Under the pieces are notes generated by a model. It did not search any database and was not told the DNA's origin. It saw nothing but the letters and a program-made list of their open reading frames with translations. From JBELHO01 sp042091375 (GTDB taxonomy: Bacteria > Pseudomonadota > Gammaproteobacteria > Enterobacterales > Alteromonadaceae): a stretch of DNA of 30,415 bases. This document shows, one piece after another, positions 17,572 through 26,158 of this stretch (position 1 is its first letter; each line of letters opens with the position of its first letter). The DNA lies in NCBI GenBank assembly GCA_042091375.1, contig JBELHO010000040.1:1-30415 (forward strand), read 5' to 3'. A program made the translations under genes and the position numbers.

Positions 17572-18690
17572 ATGAAATTTTTATTGAGTGTCTGCTTGTT
17601 AATGCTATTCACTCCATGGTGTGATGCGAATGATGATCAGCCACTATTACCCATTGTCTTAACAGGAAAGTGGATCACCAATAACACCGACGAGGTGATG
17701 TTAGATCCACAAACCTCAGCACTCAAATTGTGGCGAGGTAAACTATTGTCATTATCAGATGGTAGTGCCCATCAATCACAACAGAAAAAATTACATATTA
17801 TCAGCCCGCAAACGGCGAAATTGTCAGGCAATGGCTTGCCAATTACTTTAGCTGAGAACCTTAAAAAAAGTTGTTTTGCCAATTATTTAAACAGTTCACC
17901 CGACTTGGAAGCAATGGTGGTGGATCCCGATAACGACAATATTATTTACGTGGTTACCGAAGATGCCCGTAAGGCCAATAAATTATCTGCCAGTTGTCAG
18001 CAACGTTTTGCCAATACCGGCTCAACAGTATTTCCCAGTTTATTAGTCAGATTAGAAGTAAAGCCTAACAATCAGGTGTTAATGACTCATGTCAGGCCAT
18101 TGCAATTTGATCAGCAATTTCAAGTGGGCAATTTTGCCAATGATGGTATTGAAGGGATGACCTTTGGCTTAAACCGTACCTTGTATTTAGCCTTAGAGAA
18201 AGACTTAAAAGGTGTGGCAAGAATCTTTTCTGTAGATATTGATGCCGATTTTTGGTCTATTGATGATTTCTTTAGAGTCGAGGATCCTAGGTTTGTGTTG
18301 CCTCAATTTGACAAAGGCAATCACCCCATCAATGGCCTTGATTACTACCCAGTCAAAGATCACCCTGGTTTTTTAGTGGCAGCAGCAAGAAATGACGATC
18401 AACTGTGGTTTATTGATATTGGCAAACAACAACCGGTAAAAGTTATTCCGTTGAAATTTATGGCGCCGGTGAGACAAAAGCACCAGCAATGTGCGCCATT
18501 TGAACTGATGGATAATACCTCCATAGAGGGCGTTGGTATTATCGATAACTCGGTATGGTTAATTAATGATCCTTGGAAAAAACATTACTTAGATAATGTT
18601 CAGTGTCGCAGTAATTATGACGCCTATAAAAAACAAGCGCCACTGTTGTTCGAATTACCTATCGATAAGCGTTGGCTTAAACCATCTTAA
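17572..18690 (+). CDS. Exported beta-propeller protein, phytase-like/esterase-like family
   Basis: I do not recognise a precise family member. The 372-residue product has a signal peptide (about 1-19) followed by repeated beta-strand patterns typical of a propeller. Three E-[AG] motifs recur: D-L-E-A-M-V-V-D-P (about 111), D-G-I-E-G-M-T-F-G (191-199) and T-S-I-E-G-V-G-I-I near the C-terminus. Each precedes a strand ending in an acidic residue. This is the pattern of proteins annotated as esterase-like activity of phytase or SdiA-regulated-like propellers. Cysteines at 101, 142 and in the C-terminal third may form disulfides. The ribosome binding site AAGGAA precedes the ATG. It follows the exported EEP gene closely, which suggests a joint role in handling a phosphoester, but this is inference. 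Confidence 0.6.
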   Translation: MKFLLSVCLLMLFTPWCDANDDQPLLPIVLTGKWITNNTDEVMLDPQTSALKLWRGKLLSLSDGSAHQSQQKKLHIISPQTAKLSGNGLPITLAENLKKSCFANYLNSSPDLEAMVVDPDNDNIIYVVTEDARKANKLSASCQQRFANTGSTVFPSLLVRLEVKPNNQVLMTHVRPLQFDQQFQVGNFANDGIEGMTFGLNRTLYLALEKDLKGVARIFSVDIDADFWSIDDFFRVEDPRFVLPQFDKGNHPINGLDYYPVKDHPGFLVAAARNDDQLWFIDIGKQQPVKVIPLKFMAPVRQKHQQCAPFELMDNTSIEGVGIIDNSVWLINDPWKKHYLDNVQCRSNYDAYKKQAPLLFELPIDKRWLKPS

Positions 18691-18757
18691 ATATTTCAGG
18701 CTGAGGTGAATTATTAATCAGTTACTGGTTTTTTGTTGCTTAAAAATCAGTTTTACC

Positions 18758-18785
18758 TTGTGTAGTCGATAAAAATCTGTATAAT
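18758..18785 (+). promoter_or_regulatory. Strong sigma-70 promoter of deaD
   Basis: TTGTGT (18758-18763), a 16-base spacer and a perfect TATAAT (18780-18785) are followed at once by GCGCGCC. A GC-rich discriminator of this kind is typical of growth-rate-controlled promoters of translation genes. Confidence 0.75.
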
Positions 18786-18791
18786 GCGCGC

Positions 18792-18982
18792 CTCAATACA
18801 AGGGGTTGGATTTTTCTTGTATTTTTATTTATTTGAGTGTGGTTATCCCAAGTGACTTGCCCAGCTAGTGTTCAAGGCTAGCGTATAGAATGTGCCTTAA
18901 GTCTTCCTGGTGGTTTCCTCGTATATGATCGCAGGAAGAGTTGTTAGCTTACAACAGTACCTGCCTAGAGAAGACAAAATTT
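18792..18982 (+). promoter_or_regulatory. Long structured 5' leader of deaD
   Basis: From the expected transcription start near 18792 to the ATG there are about 190 bases. Two inverted repeats stand out: TCTTCCTG with CAGGAAGA (18902-18909, 18932-18939) and GCTAG with CTAGC just before them. Long leaders are usual in cold-shock mRNAs, including deaD/csdA of enteric bacteria. Whether this leader senses temperature is inferred, not shown. Confidence 0.5.
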
Positions 18983-20752
18983 ATGATTAATATTGACAAT
19001 GCTCCTTTGGGCTTTGATGCCCTCGGTTTGCCTGAAAACTTACTTTCGGCATTAACTGCCCTTGGTTTTGAATCTGCTACTGCTATTCAGGCGCAAACTA
19101 TTCCGCCGCTTTTGGCTGGAGCTGATGTATTGGGTGAAGCACAAACGGGAACAGGAAAAACTGCCGCATTTGGTTTGCCAGCGCTGGCTAAAATCGACGT
19201 GTCTATCAAAAAACCACAATTGATGGTACTGGCACCGACTCGTGAATTGGCAATTCAGGTTGCCGAAGCAATCGAATCTTTCGCAAAAAATATCAAAGGT
19301 TTACGCGTAGCCACCTTGTACGGTGGACAATCCTACGGCCCGCAATTTCAACAATTAGAGCGAGGTGCGCAAGTCGTTGTTGGCACGCCAGGCCGATTGA
19401 TGGATCATTTGCGTCGCAAAAGTTTAAAACTCGCTGATTTGCGCTTCTGTGTGTTGGATGAAGCCGACGAAATGCTCAACATGGGCTTTTTAGAGGACAT
19501 AGAGTGGATTTTAGAGCATTTGCCAAAAGACATTCAAATGGCACTATTTTCAGCCACTATGCCTGCACAAATACGCAAAGTGGCTAATCGCTTCTTAAAA
19601 GACCCTGAGCATATCAAGATTGCCGCGGTTAAAAAATCGAAAGCTAATATTAAACAATTTGCTTGGAAGGTCAGTGGTATCCGCAAAATTACTGCTTTAG
19701 AGCGCATTGCTGAAATCGTTGATTACGATGCGATGATCATCTTTGTGCGCACTAGAAATGATACCGTTGATGTTGCTGAGCAATTAGAACGTGCCGGTTT
19801 TCCTGCAGTTGCCTTAAATGGTGATATGAACCAAGCACAACGAGAGCGCACTGTTGACCAGTTAAAGTCAGGTAAATCGTCAATTCTTGTCGCTACTGAC
19901 GTGGTTGCTCGCGGTCTTGATATCCCGCGGATCTCATTGGTGATCAACTACGATTTGCCGGGTGATAACGAAGCCTATGTTCACCGTATTGGCCGAACCG
20001 GTCGCGCTGGACGTGAAGGTATGGCTATCTCGTTTGTTCGCCCTCGTGAAATGTATTCATTGCGCCATTACGAACGTTTAACTTCTGGTGTAGTGAATAG
20101 TTATGAATTGCCGAGTATCGAAGAAATAGGCAAAAAACGCATTGACAAAACCCGCAGTGAAATGGCGGAAATTGTCGCCGATAAAGATCTTGCTAGCATG
20201 CGTGAAATTATTGAAAACATGGCCAGTGAGTCTGAATTGTCGATGTTAGATTTAGCCGCGGCCTTATTATACGAAAAACAATTAAAACAACCGTTGCAAC
20301 CCAAGGCTGATCCTAAGCCCAAGCGTGAGCCAAGAGAGCGCAATGAACGCAATAGTCGAGGTCGTCAAGACAGTCGTCGCGACGGTCGTGCTGAACGAGG
20401 CCATCGCGGACAAAGAGATGATAGACCGCGCAAAGCGAAAGTGGCTCGCAACGATGTCGATTGGCAAACATATCGCCTTGAAGTAGGTAAAGAGCACGGT
20501 GCAAAACCCGGTGATATTGTTGGCGCTATTGCCAATGAAATATCACTAGATAGCAGCTATATAGGTCAAATAAACTTGCATGAACGCCATACTTTTGTGC
20601 AGTTGCCAAAAGGCATGCCCGATAAGTCATTCAAACAATTGAAACGTGTTCGGGTGCGTCGCCAAGCCTTAGAAATTTCATTGTCTGATGCGCAATCTGC
20701 GCCAGCCACAGAGCAGCGAGCACGCAAACGCGCCGAGCGCAATGCCAATTAA
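18983..20752 (+). CDS. deaD: DEAD-box ATP-dependent RNA helicase DeaD (CsdA)
   Basis: This cold-shock RNA helicase unwinds RNA duplexes in ribosome assembly and mRNA decay. From the ATG at 18983 it has 589 residues. The helicase core shows a Q motif near the N-terminus, A-Q-T-G-T-G-K-T (53-60), P-T-R-E-L-A, G-T-P-G-R, D-E-A-D (159-162), S-A-T (190-192), A-R-G-L-D (309-313) and H-R-I-G-R-T-G-R (334-341). A basic, arginine-rich linker (about 440-490) follows, then a DbpA-like RNA-binding domain (492-565) starting V-D-W. The length is close to enteric DeaD. A TTG at 18941 would add 14 residues that are not part of the family, so I prefer 18983, whose upstream AGAGAAG is an acceptable ribosome binding site. 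The gene has its own strong promoter and terminator. Confidence 0.95.
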   Translation: MINIDNAPLGFDALGLPENLLSALTALGFESATAIQAQTIPPLLAGADVLGEAQTGTGKTAAFGLPALAKIDVSIKKPQLMVLAPTRELAIQVAEAIESFAKNIKGLRVATLYGGQSYGPQFQQLERGAQVVVGTPGRLMDHLRRKSLKLADLRFCVLDEADEMLNMGFLEDIEWILEHLPKDIQMALFSATMPAQIRKVANRFLKDPEHIKIAAVKKSKANIKQFAWKVSGIRKITALERIAEIVDYDAMIIFVRTRNDTVDVAEQLERAGFPAVALNGDMNQAQRERTVDQLKSGKSSILVATDVVARGLDIPRISLVINYDLPGDNEAYVHRIGRTGRAGREGMAISFVRPREMYSLRHYERLTSGVVNSYELPSIEEIGKKRIDKTRSEMAEIVADKDLASMREIIENMASESELSMLDLAAALLYEKQLKQPLQPKADPKPKREPRERNERNSRGRQDSRRDGRAERGHRGQRDDRPRKAKVARNDVDWQTYRLEVGKEHGAKPGDIVGAIANEISLDSSYIGQINLHERHTFVQLPKGMPDKSFKQLKRVRVRRQALEISLSDAQSAPATEQRARKRAERNAN

Positions 20753-20824
20753 CTGCTAATTTGCCTGTTGACAAAAACCGGCAGAGCAAGCCATATATAG
20801 TATTATTGGCGGTGCTTTAATTGT

Positions 20825-20852
20825 AAAAGGAAGACATAAGTCTTCCTTTTTT
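20825..20852 (+). terminator. Rho-independent terminator of deaD
   Basis: An 11-bp perfect stem (20825-20835 with 20840-20850) closes a 4-base ATAA loop and runs into TTTTTT. It lies about 70 bases past the deaD stop. The A-rich left arm makes it partly bidirectional. Confidence 0.92.
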
Positions 20853-21197
20853 GATAAAGCCATAGCAATCAGTTAGTCATTAAATAAAGCCGTGCAATGT
20901 TTATCTATTTATTGTTATTTGATGCATCTTATCTACCCTATACCTGTTACTGTGTATCGACATCAAATGATAACCGTATCACCATATAACCGACTCGGGT
21001 TGATGGTTCCTCAACCGAGCGCGTTGATGCTATTTACTCACATTCTAATTCTAACTTTTGCTGGTTGCGGATACTTTTATACTTGTCTGATACACTGTTT
21101 GCATGCATTGCAACGCGGTTGTAATTATTCTTATACACCTGAGCTATAGCACCTGTAAGGCTTAGCTTAGCGTCGACGAAATATCGTTAATTTGCGT

Positions 21198-21215
21198 TGT
21201 ACATTATTTTTTACG
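21198..21215 (+). promoter_or_regulatory. TyrR/PhhR-like box upstream of hppD
   Basis: TGTACA-N6-TTTACG matches the TyrR consensus TGTAAA-N6-TTTACA with one difference in each half. It lies 87 bases before the hppD ATG. TyrR/PhhR proteins control aromatic amino acid genes, so site and gene agree. Binding is not shown. Confidence 0.5.
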
Positions 21216-21302
21216 GTGAGTTAATCTTTTGATGGGGGCAAAATTTCCTCTTCGACAACAACAGAGTAATAATAAACTCATGTTAGTTGATTAGAGAAAA
21301 TT

Positions 21303-22346
21303 ATGACTGAAGCAAACAACCCACTTAATTTACGTGGCATTGAATTTATCGAATATGCCTCACCCGATTCCGACTTTATGGAAAAAGCTTTTTATGGCTT
21401 TGGTTTTTCAAAAACCAAGAAATTTAAAGGACGTGATATTGAGTATTTTAACCAAAACGATATTCACTTTTTATTAAATAACGAGCAAGCTGGTTTTTCT
21501 CGCGAATTTGCAAAAAGTCACGGACCAGCCATCTCTTCAATGGGCTGGCGTGTCGACGATGCTGAATTTGCCTTTGCCGAAGCCATTAAACGCGGTGCAA
21601 AGTCAGGTGCTGATGCCGAAAATAAACTACCTTATCCCGCCATTTATGGCATTGGTGATAGTCTCATTTATTTTATTGAGAAGTTTGGCGACAAGGGTTC
21701 TATTTATCTGGACGATTTTGAGCCACTTGACAGTCCAGTGTTAGTCAAAGATAAAGGCTTTATCGTTGTTGATCACTTAACCAATAATGTTTATCAAGGT
21801 ACCATGGAAAAATGGGCTAATTTTTATAAAGATATCTTTAACTTTAGCGACATTCGTTACTTTGACATTAAAGGCGAGAAATCTGCGCTAATCTCTTATG
21901 CGTTACAATCACCTTGCGGCACCTTCTGTATTCCTATCAACGAAGGTAAAGGTAAGAAGAACAACCAAATTGATGAATATTTAGATGAATATAACGGTCC
22001 GGGCGTACAGCACATTGCCTTTCGCTCTGATGACTTGTTAGGATCGTTAGATCAGCTAGACAAAAATATTATTGATACCCTCAATATAGTGCCTGAATAT
22101 TATGATGATGTGTTTGATCGCATTCCTTGGGTTAAAGAAGATCAACAGCGTATTCGCGACCATCAAGTGTTAGTCGATAGCCAACAAGAGAACTCGTATT
22201 TATTGCAAATTTTCACCAAAAATATCTTTGGTCCTATTTTCATTGAAATGATCCAACGAGTTGACGATAAAGGTTTTGGTGAAGGTAACTTTACCGCTTT
22301 ATTTAAATCGATAGAATTAAATCAAATGGAACGCGGTGTGCTGTAA
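21303..22346 (+). CDS. hppD: 4-Hydroxyphenylpyruvate dioxygenase
   Basis: This enzyme converts 4-hydroxyphenylpyruvate to homogentisate, the second step of tyrosine breakdown, in the cytoplasm. The 347-residue product has the two-domain vicinal-oxygen-chelate fold of the bacterial enzyme. The three iron(II) ligands are His158 in V-V-D-H-L-T-N-N-V, His237 in G-V-Q-H-I-A-F and Glu315 in F-I-E-M-I-Q-R. The C-terminal segment G-F-G-E-G-N-F-x-A-L-F-K-S-I-E is the closing helix typical of the family. AGAG lies before the ATG. It stands alone: homogentisate dioxygenase (hmgA), a common neighbour, is not in the window. A TyrR-like box upstream suggests control by aromatic amino acids. The product may also feed pyomelanin if hmgA is weak or absent. 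Confidence 0.96.
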   Translation: MTEANNPLNLRGIEFIEYASPDSDFMEKAFYGFGFSKTKKFKGRDIEYFNQNDIHFLLNNEQAGFSREFAKSHGPAISSMGWRVDDAEFAFAEAIKRGAKSGADAENKLPYPAIYGIGDSLIYFIEKFGDKGSIYLDDFEPLDSPVLVKDKGFIVVDHLTNNVYQGTMEKWANFYKDIFNFSDIRYFDIKGEKSALISYALQSPCGTFCIPINEGKGKKNNQIDEYLDEYNGPGVQHIAFRSDDLLGSLDQLDKNIIDTLNIVPEYYDDVFDRIPWVKEDQQRIRDHQVLVDSQQENSYLLQIFTKNIFGPIFIEMIQRVDDKGFGEGNFTALFKSIELNQMERGVL

Positions 22347-22370
22347 GTTCAATACCTGCAAAGCATCGAT

Positions 22371-22401
22371 AAAAAAGCCAATCTGTTGATTGGCTTTTTT
22401 T
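22371..22401. terminator. Bidirectional terminator between hppD and the lipoprotein gene
   Basis: A 13-bp stem (22371-22383 with 22388-22400) closes a TGTT loop. It has an A-run on the left and a T-run on the right, so it can end both the hppD transcript and the converging minus-strand gene. Confidence 0.92.
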
Positions 22402-22439
22402 ATGGGTAATTGGCGATTAATCAACAATGGATTAATTGC

Positions 22440-25400
22440 TCAAGGAGTTGCATCAAATACTAAGGTCAATGTAGAACTGTTGTAACTGATCAAGCGTTGA
22501 TAGTCGCTGGAAATATAGATGTCATTGGCTCCTTGAGTGTGAATTGCCTCCCATAACAACACTTGGTTTTGGTCATATTTACTAATGGTATATCCAAAAA
22601 TAGCATTAAAGCGATAAAAGTAACTGTGGTCACTTGAATCTGTGGTTGTTGCCAGTGTGGCTAAAATAGGCGCGTTGTGTAACACACCTTGCTCGCTAAA
22701 ACTTTCACCGTCAAAGGTACTCCACTCAATACTTTCATCGGCAGTATACAAGTTTGAACCACTGCTGTTACTGGCAATACTGGTCATTGAGGGACTAAAA
22801 AGTTCATTCTGGTAGATTTTGCTATCAACAATGCCAGTGAACTGCTCAGCGTAATCATTGACCGTTAACTGATATTGATAAACAGCTGACTCGTTGGCAT
22901 TAAATACTTGCAGTGCATTAGTGGATTTGACGTCGTGTACAGTTTGGGTAAAGAACACATTGTCAGTATCCCAGTACTGTCTAGTTAGATCGGTATTGGC
23001 AAGCTCTAGAGTTTGCGTTACTACCACAGGACGACCAGAAACCATGACAATGGCTTGTGGGCGATAATCGATAGAAACCTTATCACTGTCTATGGCAGTC
23101 AGCGTGAAGTCAGCTAAAGTCAGCTGATAGTGATTGACTCTGCTTTGCTCCTGTTCTTGCTCGTCAATATAAGTTTCGAGGTTCGATGCCAGTAAAAATG
23201 ATCCGTCAGGATGAATAACTAGGTTGGTTAGGTCTACTTCTGGCAATAGTGAGTCTATAGCAGTTAACAGTGACCCACCAATGAGATCAAACACTAGGAT
23301 TTGATCGCCTTGCGCGACATAAAAGTAGGGACGCAAGGGATCAAGCACGGCGCCAGAGTCATTGATAGAGATATCATTAATGATCACTTCCTGAGCATCG
23401 ACATCACCCTTGTTTAAATTCACCTTAATTTTGCCAGGCAATGCAGTGCCATTGACGGTTGGGCTTAAGATTATTTCAGCCTGATGTTGACCATTGTTAG
23501 CTACCGCATTGGCATCGGCAGTAATGAGTAATTTGTTGTTGGTCTTATCTGCTGTCAGTGTTAACCAATCAACAGTTGTTGTGGCTTGCCAATCAATGGG
23601 GGTGGCACTGTTAGTCAAAATATCTAGTTGGTGAACTAACTGACTTTGTGTATCCAGTTGATTAAAAGCTATCGCTGGGTAATTTGCCGATAAATGGATA
23701 GCATCTATGGCTAAGTTCACTGTGATCACCGAACTGGTTCCTGTTAGGGGATCTGTGATAGTGATGGCACCAGAATACAAGCCCCATGTAGTTATATTGT
23801 CGATATTGATGTCGACCTCAACAAGCACTTGACCATCAACCGTTGAGGTTGTCAGTGTAAGCCAGTCAACATTACTGGCTATTAGCCAGCCCTCACTGAG
23901 GCCATTAACAGTGATTTGTTGGCCAGCAATAACCTGGTTGCCAAAGGTACTGGAAAAATTCAGTTCCGAGGTTGAAAGATCAAGTTGCTCCATGGTGATC
24001 AATTCGATTTGTTGAGCATTAACAGCATTGATGATCAAGCGTTTGTCATCAGCGCTGAGTTCGATACTTCTGGGTTGTTGACCCTGTGTTGCAACCGTGG
24101 CGTTGATTTGCTGCTGTTGATTGTAAACGTTAACTAAAAAACCGCTATTGGCATCAAACCGCAAATAATGTGCACGGTTGTTGCGAGATTTCGCTAAGGT
24201 AATTGCGACACTATCTTCTTCTTGAGGCAATAAGCCAGTATCAACAAATGTGTCGCCGTCGAAGCTGATCCATTCACTACTAGGGCTAATGGCATAAATA
24301 CCCAACTCGTTATCATCAACAATAAAAGCCTGAATTGATTGATCTTCAGCGAGTAATTCAGGGCGATATTGTTGGCTTAACTGGCTAACAATGGTTTGAT
24401 CAGTGAAATCGTTAACGGTGGCAAGGTAGCGTTTAAAAGTATTAATATTTGCATCTAATACGTACAAAGCGCCGGTGTTATCCGCTTGATCTAAGGTATT
24501 GACAAAAAAAGCTTCACTTTGTTGCCAAAATAACCGCTGTAAATTGTCATCGGCAAATTCCAGTGTTTGACTGATGATAAAATGTCGTCCGGAAAAGCTA
24601 AGATATTGCAAGGGTTCGTATTCTATTGTTATGTCAGTGAGCTCAATAAAACTGTGGTCAGTTAAGTCAATTTTATAGCGTTTAGTCACTGTCGATGTGG
24701 TCTGGTCTTCATTGACTGTAGTGATCTCGGCTTTTGCCAACAGAGTATGGCCTTTGGGATGCATTATTAGTTGCTGCAGCAAACTATTTTCAGGGGCAAC
24801 CTCTAGCGATTTAATTAATTCCCCTGTGTATTGATGGTAAACCCGCAATTGATTATTGATACCGGCATACACATAAGGCAAGTAAGGTGAATTTACCAGC
24901 GCCTTGTCGTTGACAACAACATCATTAATGGTCAAGTTTTCAGTGAGTTCATTGCTCAGGTAATAGCTGATCGGAATAGTCGCTGCGATCACTGCATCGT
25001 TGTCAGTGGCGCTAATGGATATCGTTGTAAGGTTTAATTGCTCTGACAGAGGAATTGATTCATCGACAGATATTTGCAAGATATTACTATCGGGTTGTCG
25101 AGATACGTTTAACCACGTAGCCGAACTGCTGGCTTGCCATGTAATAGGCAGAGGGCTATTGGTGCTAATAATTATTGCCGCGCTGTTAGCTTTGCTGTTG
25201 GCTGTTTTCGACAGTAACAAGGCAGGCTGATCACTGAACAAATACAGGTTATCTAACCCCAGTTCCACTGCAATTTTTTTAGTGTCACCACTGGTAACTT
25301 CGGTAAAAATAACATGTCCTTGATAGAGACCAGCGCTGGTAAATTGGCTTATGTTGGCTGCTACCACTATCACTTGATCGCCGGTTCCTTCACTGACATC

Positions 25401-25958
25401 TATAGTTAACCAATCCACATCTGTGGCCGCAGTCCATTGATTTTCACTGCTGGTTAAGGTAAGTGACTGTTCACTGACGTTGCTATCGCCAAAGGTAGCT
25501 CTAAAACTTAATAAATCGGTATCTACAGTTAATTGCCAGATTAACAGCGACACATCAATGTCGTGGTGCACCAAATTAACATCGGCGATGTTGCCAGTGG
25601 AAAGACGCAATGTTGTTTGATATAAATCGGATTGGATCACATCGGCATTAATGACTTCAACGTGCACGGTTGCCGAGGTCGCAGTGAGATTTTCAATGCG
25701 ATAATTCAACCAAGGAGCTACTTCACTATCAGGCGCGAAACCCACCAGTAAACCATCCCCTTGAAAGGTCACATCAACCTGAAAACTGTGTTGTGTTGCT
25801 TGTAATACCTCGTTACTGAATGCAATGGTATTGGTATTGGCGTTAATAGAGTAATTAACGGATTGTTTGCTGCTGCCGCCGCTGCCACAGGCAACAAGTA
25901 GGTTGGTCAATAAACACAATAAAATGACACCGTAGGTGTTTGTGACAATATTTTTCAT
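22440..25958 (-). CDS. Large lipoprotein with duplicated BACON-like and propeller-like halves, function unknown
   Basis: I do not recognise a characterised homologue. Starting at the ATG at 25958, which has AGGGAG just upstream (an earlier in-frame ATG at 25982 lacks one), the product has 1172 residues. A lipobox L-L-V-A-C gives lipidated Cys24, followed by G-S-G-G-S-S. After an N-terminal domain (about 30-145) come two similar halves, 147-655 and 663-1172. Each has a BACON-like domain (D-W-L-T at 182 and 708), a second one (A-T-W-L-N at about 290; V-D-W-L-T at about 796), then propeller-like strands. Matching pairs include P-Y-V-Y with P-Y-F-Y and S-F-D-G-D-T-F with T-F-D-G-E-S-F. BACON domains often bind glycans or mucins. 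The protein is probably at the outer membrane and adhesive or glycan-binding. It is divergent from recX. Confidence 0.8.
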   Translation of the reverse strand: MKNIVTNTYGVILLCLLTNLLVACGSGGSSKQSVNYSINANTNTIAFSNEVLQATQHSFQVDVTFQGDGLLVGFAPDSEVAPWLNYRIENLTATSATVHVEVINADVIQSDLYQTTLRLSTGNIADVNLVHHDIDVSLLIWQLTVDTDLLSFRATFGDSNVSEQSLTLTSSENQWTAATDVDWLTIDVSEGTGDQVIVVAANISQFTSAGLYQGHVIFTEVTSGDTKKIAVELGLDNLYLFSDQPALLLSKTANSKANSAAIIISTNSPLPITWQASSSATWLNVSRQPDSNILQISVDESIPLSEQLNLTTISISATDNDAVIAATIPISYYLSNELTENLTINDVVVNDKALVNSPYLPYVYAGINNQLRVYHQYTGELIKSLEVAPENSLLQQLIMHPKGHTLLAKAEITTVNEDQTTSTVTKRYKIDLTDHSFIELTDITIEYEPLQYLSFSGRHFIISQTLEFADDNLQRLFWQQSEAFFVNTLDQADNTGALYVLDANINTFKRYLATVNDFTDQTIVSQLSQQYRPELLAEDQSIQAFIVDDNELGIYAISPSSEWISFDGDTFVDTGLLPQEEDSVAITLAKSRNNRAHYLRFDANSGFLVNVYNQQQQINATVATQGQQPRSIELSADDKRLIINAVNAQQIELITMEQLDLSTSELNFSSTFGNQVIAGQQITVNGLSEGWLIASNVDWLTLTTSTVDGQVLVEVDINIDNITTWGLYSGAITITDPLTGTSSVITVNLAIDAIHLSANYPAIAFNQLDTQSQLVHQLDILTNSATPIDWQATTTVDWLTLTADKTNNKLLITADANAVANNGQHQAEIILSPTVNGTALPGKIKVNLNKGDVDAQEVIINDISINDSGAVLDPLRPYFYVAQGDQILVFDLIGGSLLTAIDSLLPEVDLTNLVIHPDGSFLLASNLETYIDEQEQEQSRVNHYQLTLADFTLTAIDSDKVSIDYRPQAIVMVSGRPVVVTQTLELANTDLTRQYWDTDNVFFTQTVHDVKSTNALQVFNANESAVYQYQLTVNDYAEQFTGIVDSKIYQNELFSPSMTSIASNSSGSNLYTADESIEWSTFDGESFSEQGVLHNAPILATLATTTDSSDHSYFYRFNAIFGYTISKYDQNQVLLWEAIHTQGANDIYISSDYQRLISYNSSTLTLVFDATP

Positions 25959-26051
25959 ACTGCTCCCTGTTAAATATGACAAGAATATTTTGCTATGGGA
26001 TCACAAAACAAACTAGTTATTGCCTATTCTGCGAGATTATCGAGATAAAGT

Positions 26052-26097
26052 AAAACTTATCGGCTTTGCTAACATTAATTACTAAGGGATAAGTTTT
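26052..26097. repeat. 10-bp inverted repeat between the lipoprotein gene and recX
   Basis: AAAACTTATC (26052-26061) and GATAAGTTTT (26088-26097) are perfect inverted arms 26 bases apart. A direct repeat ACTAGTTATT flanks the region (about 26012 and 26100). It could be a remnant hairpin of a lost upstream gene, a transcription attenuator, or an operator for the divergent genes. Confidence 0.4.
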
Positions 26098-26158
26098 CAC
26101 TAGTTATTAGATCAATTTTATAGGTAAAATACGCCTATATTAGGATAGGTAAGCTGGT

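Larger units (their letters stand above)
20753..21302. other. 550-base intergenic region between deaD and hppD
   Basis: This stretch holds the deaD terminator (20825), a bulged hairpin (about 20993-21018, CTCGGGTTGA against TCAACCGAG) with no T-run, and the TyrR-like box at 21198. An 85-codon open frame at 20892-21149 has a GTG start with no ribosome binding site and unnatural composition, and I do not call it. A small RNA around the bulged hairpin is possible, but I have no direct support. Confidence 0.5.

Noticed and set aside
18941..18982. TTG start giving a 14-residue extension of DeaD
   Set aside because: The extra residues do not match the family N-terminus; the ATG at 18983 begins directly at the conserved region and has an acceptable ribosome binding site.
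18898..20847. 11-base match between the deaD leader and the deaD terminator (TAAGTCTTCCT)
   Set aside because: Matches of this length are expected by chance many times among all pairs in a 30-kb window, so I give it no weight.
20892..21149. 85-codon open frame between deaD and hppD
   Set aside because: GTG start without a ribosome binding site, odd composition rich in Cys, His, Tyr and Leu, no recognisable motif.
25959..25982. Upstream ATG for the large lipoprotein
   Set aside because: The ATG at 25958 has AGGGAG at ideal distance and gives a normal lipoprotein signal; the longer form overlaps that ribosome binding site.
26100..26158. LexA box before recX
   Set aside because: I looked for a CTGT-N8-ACAG type palindrome and saw none.
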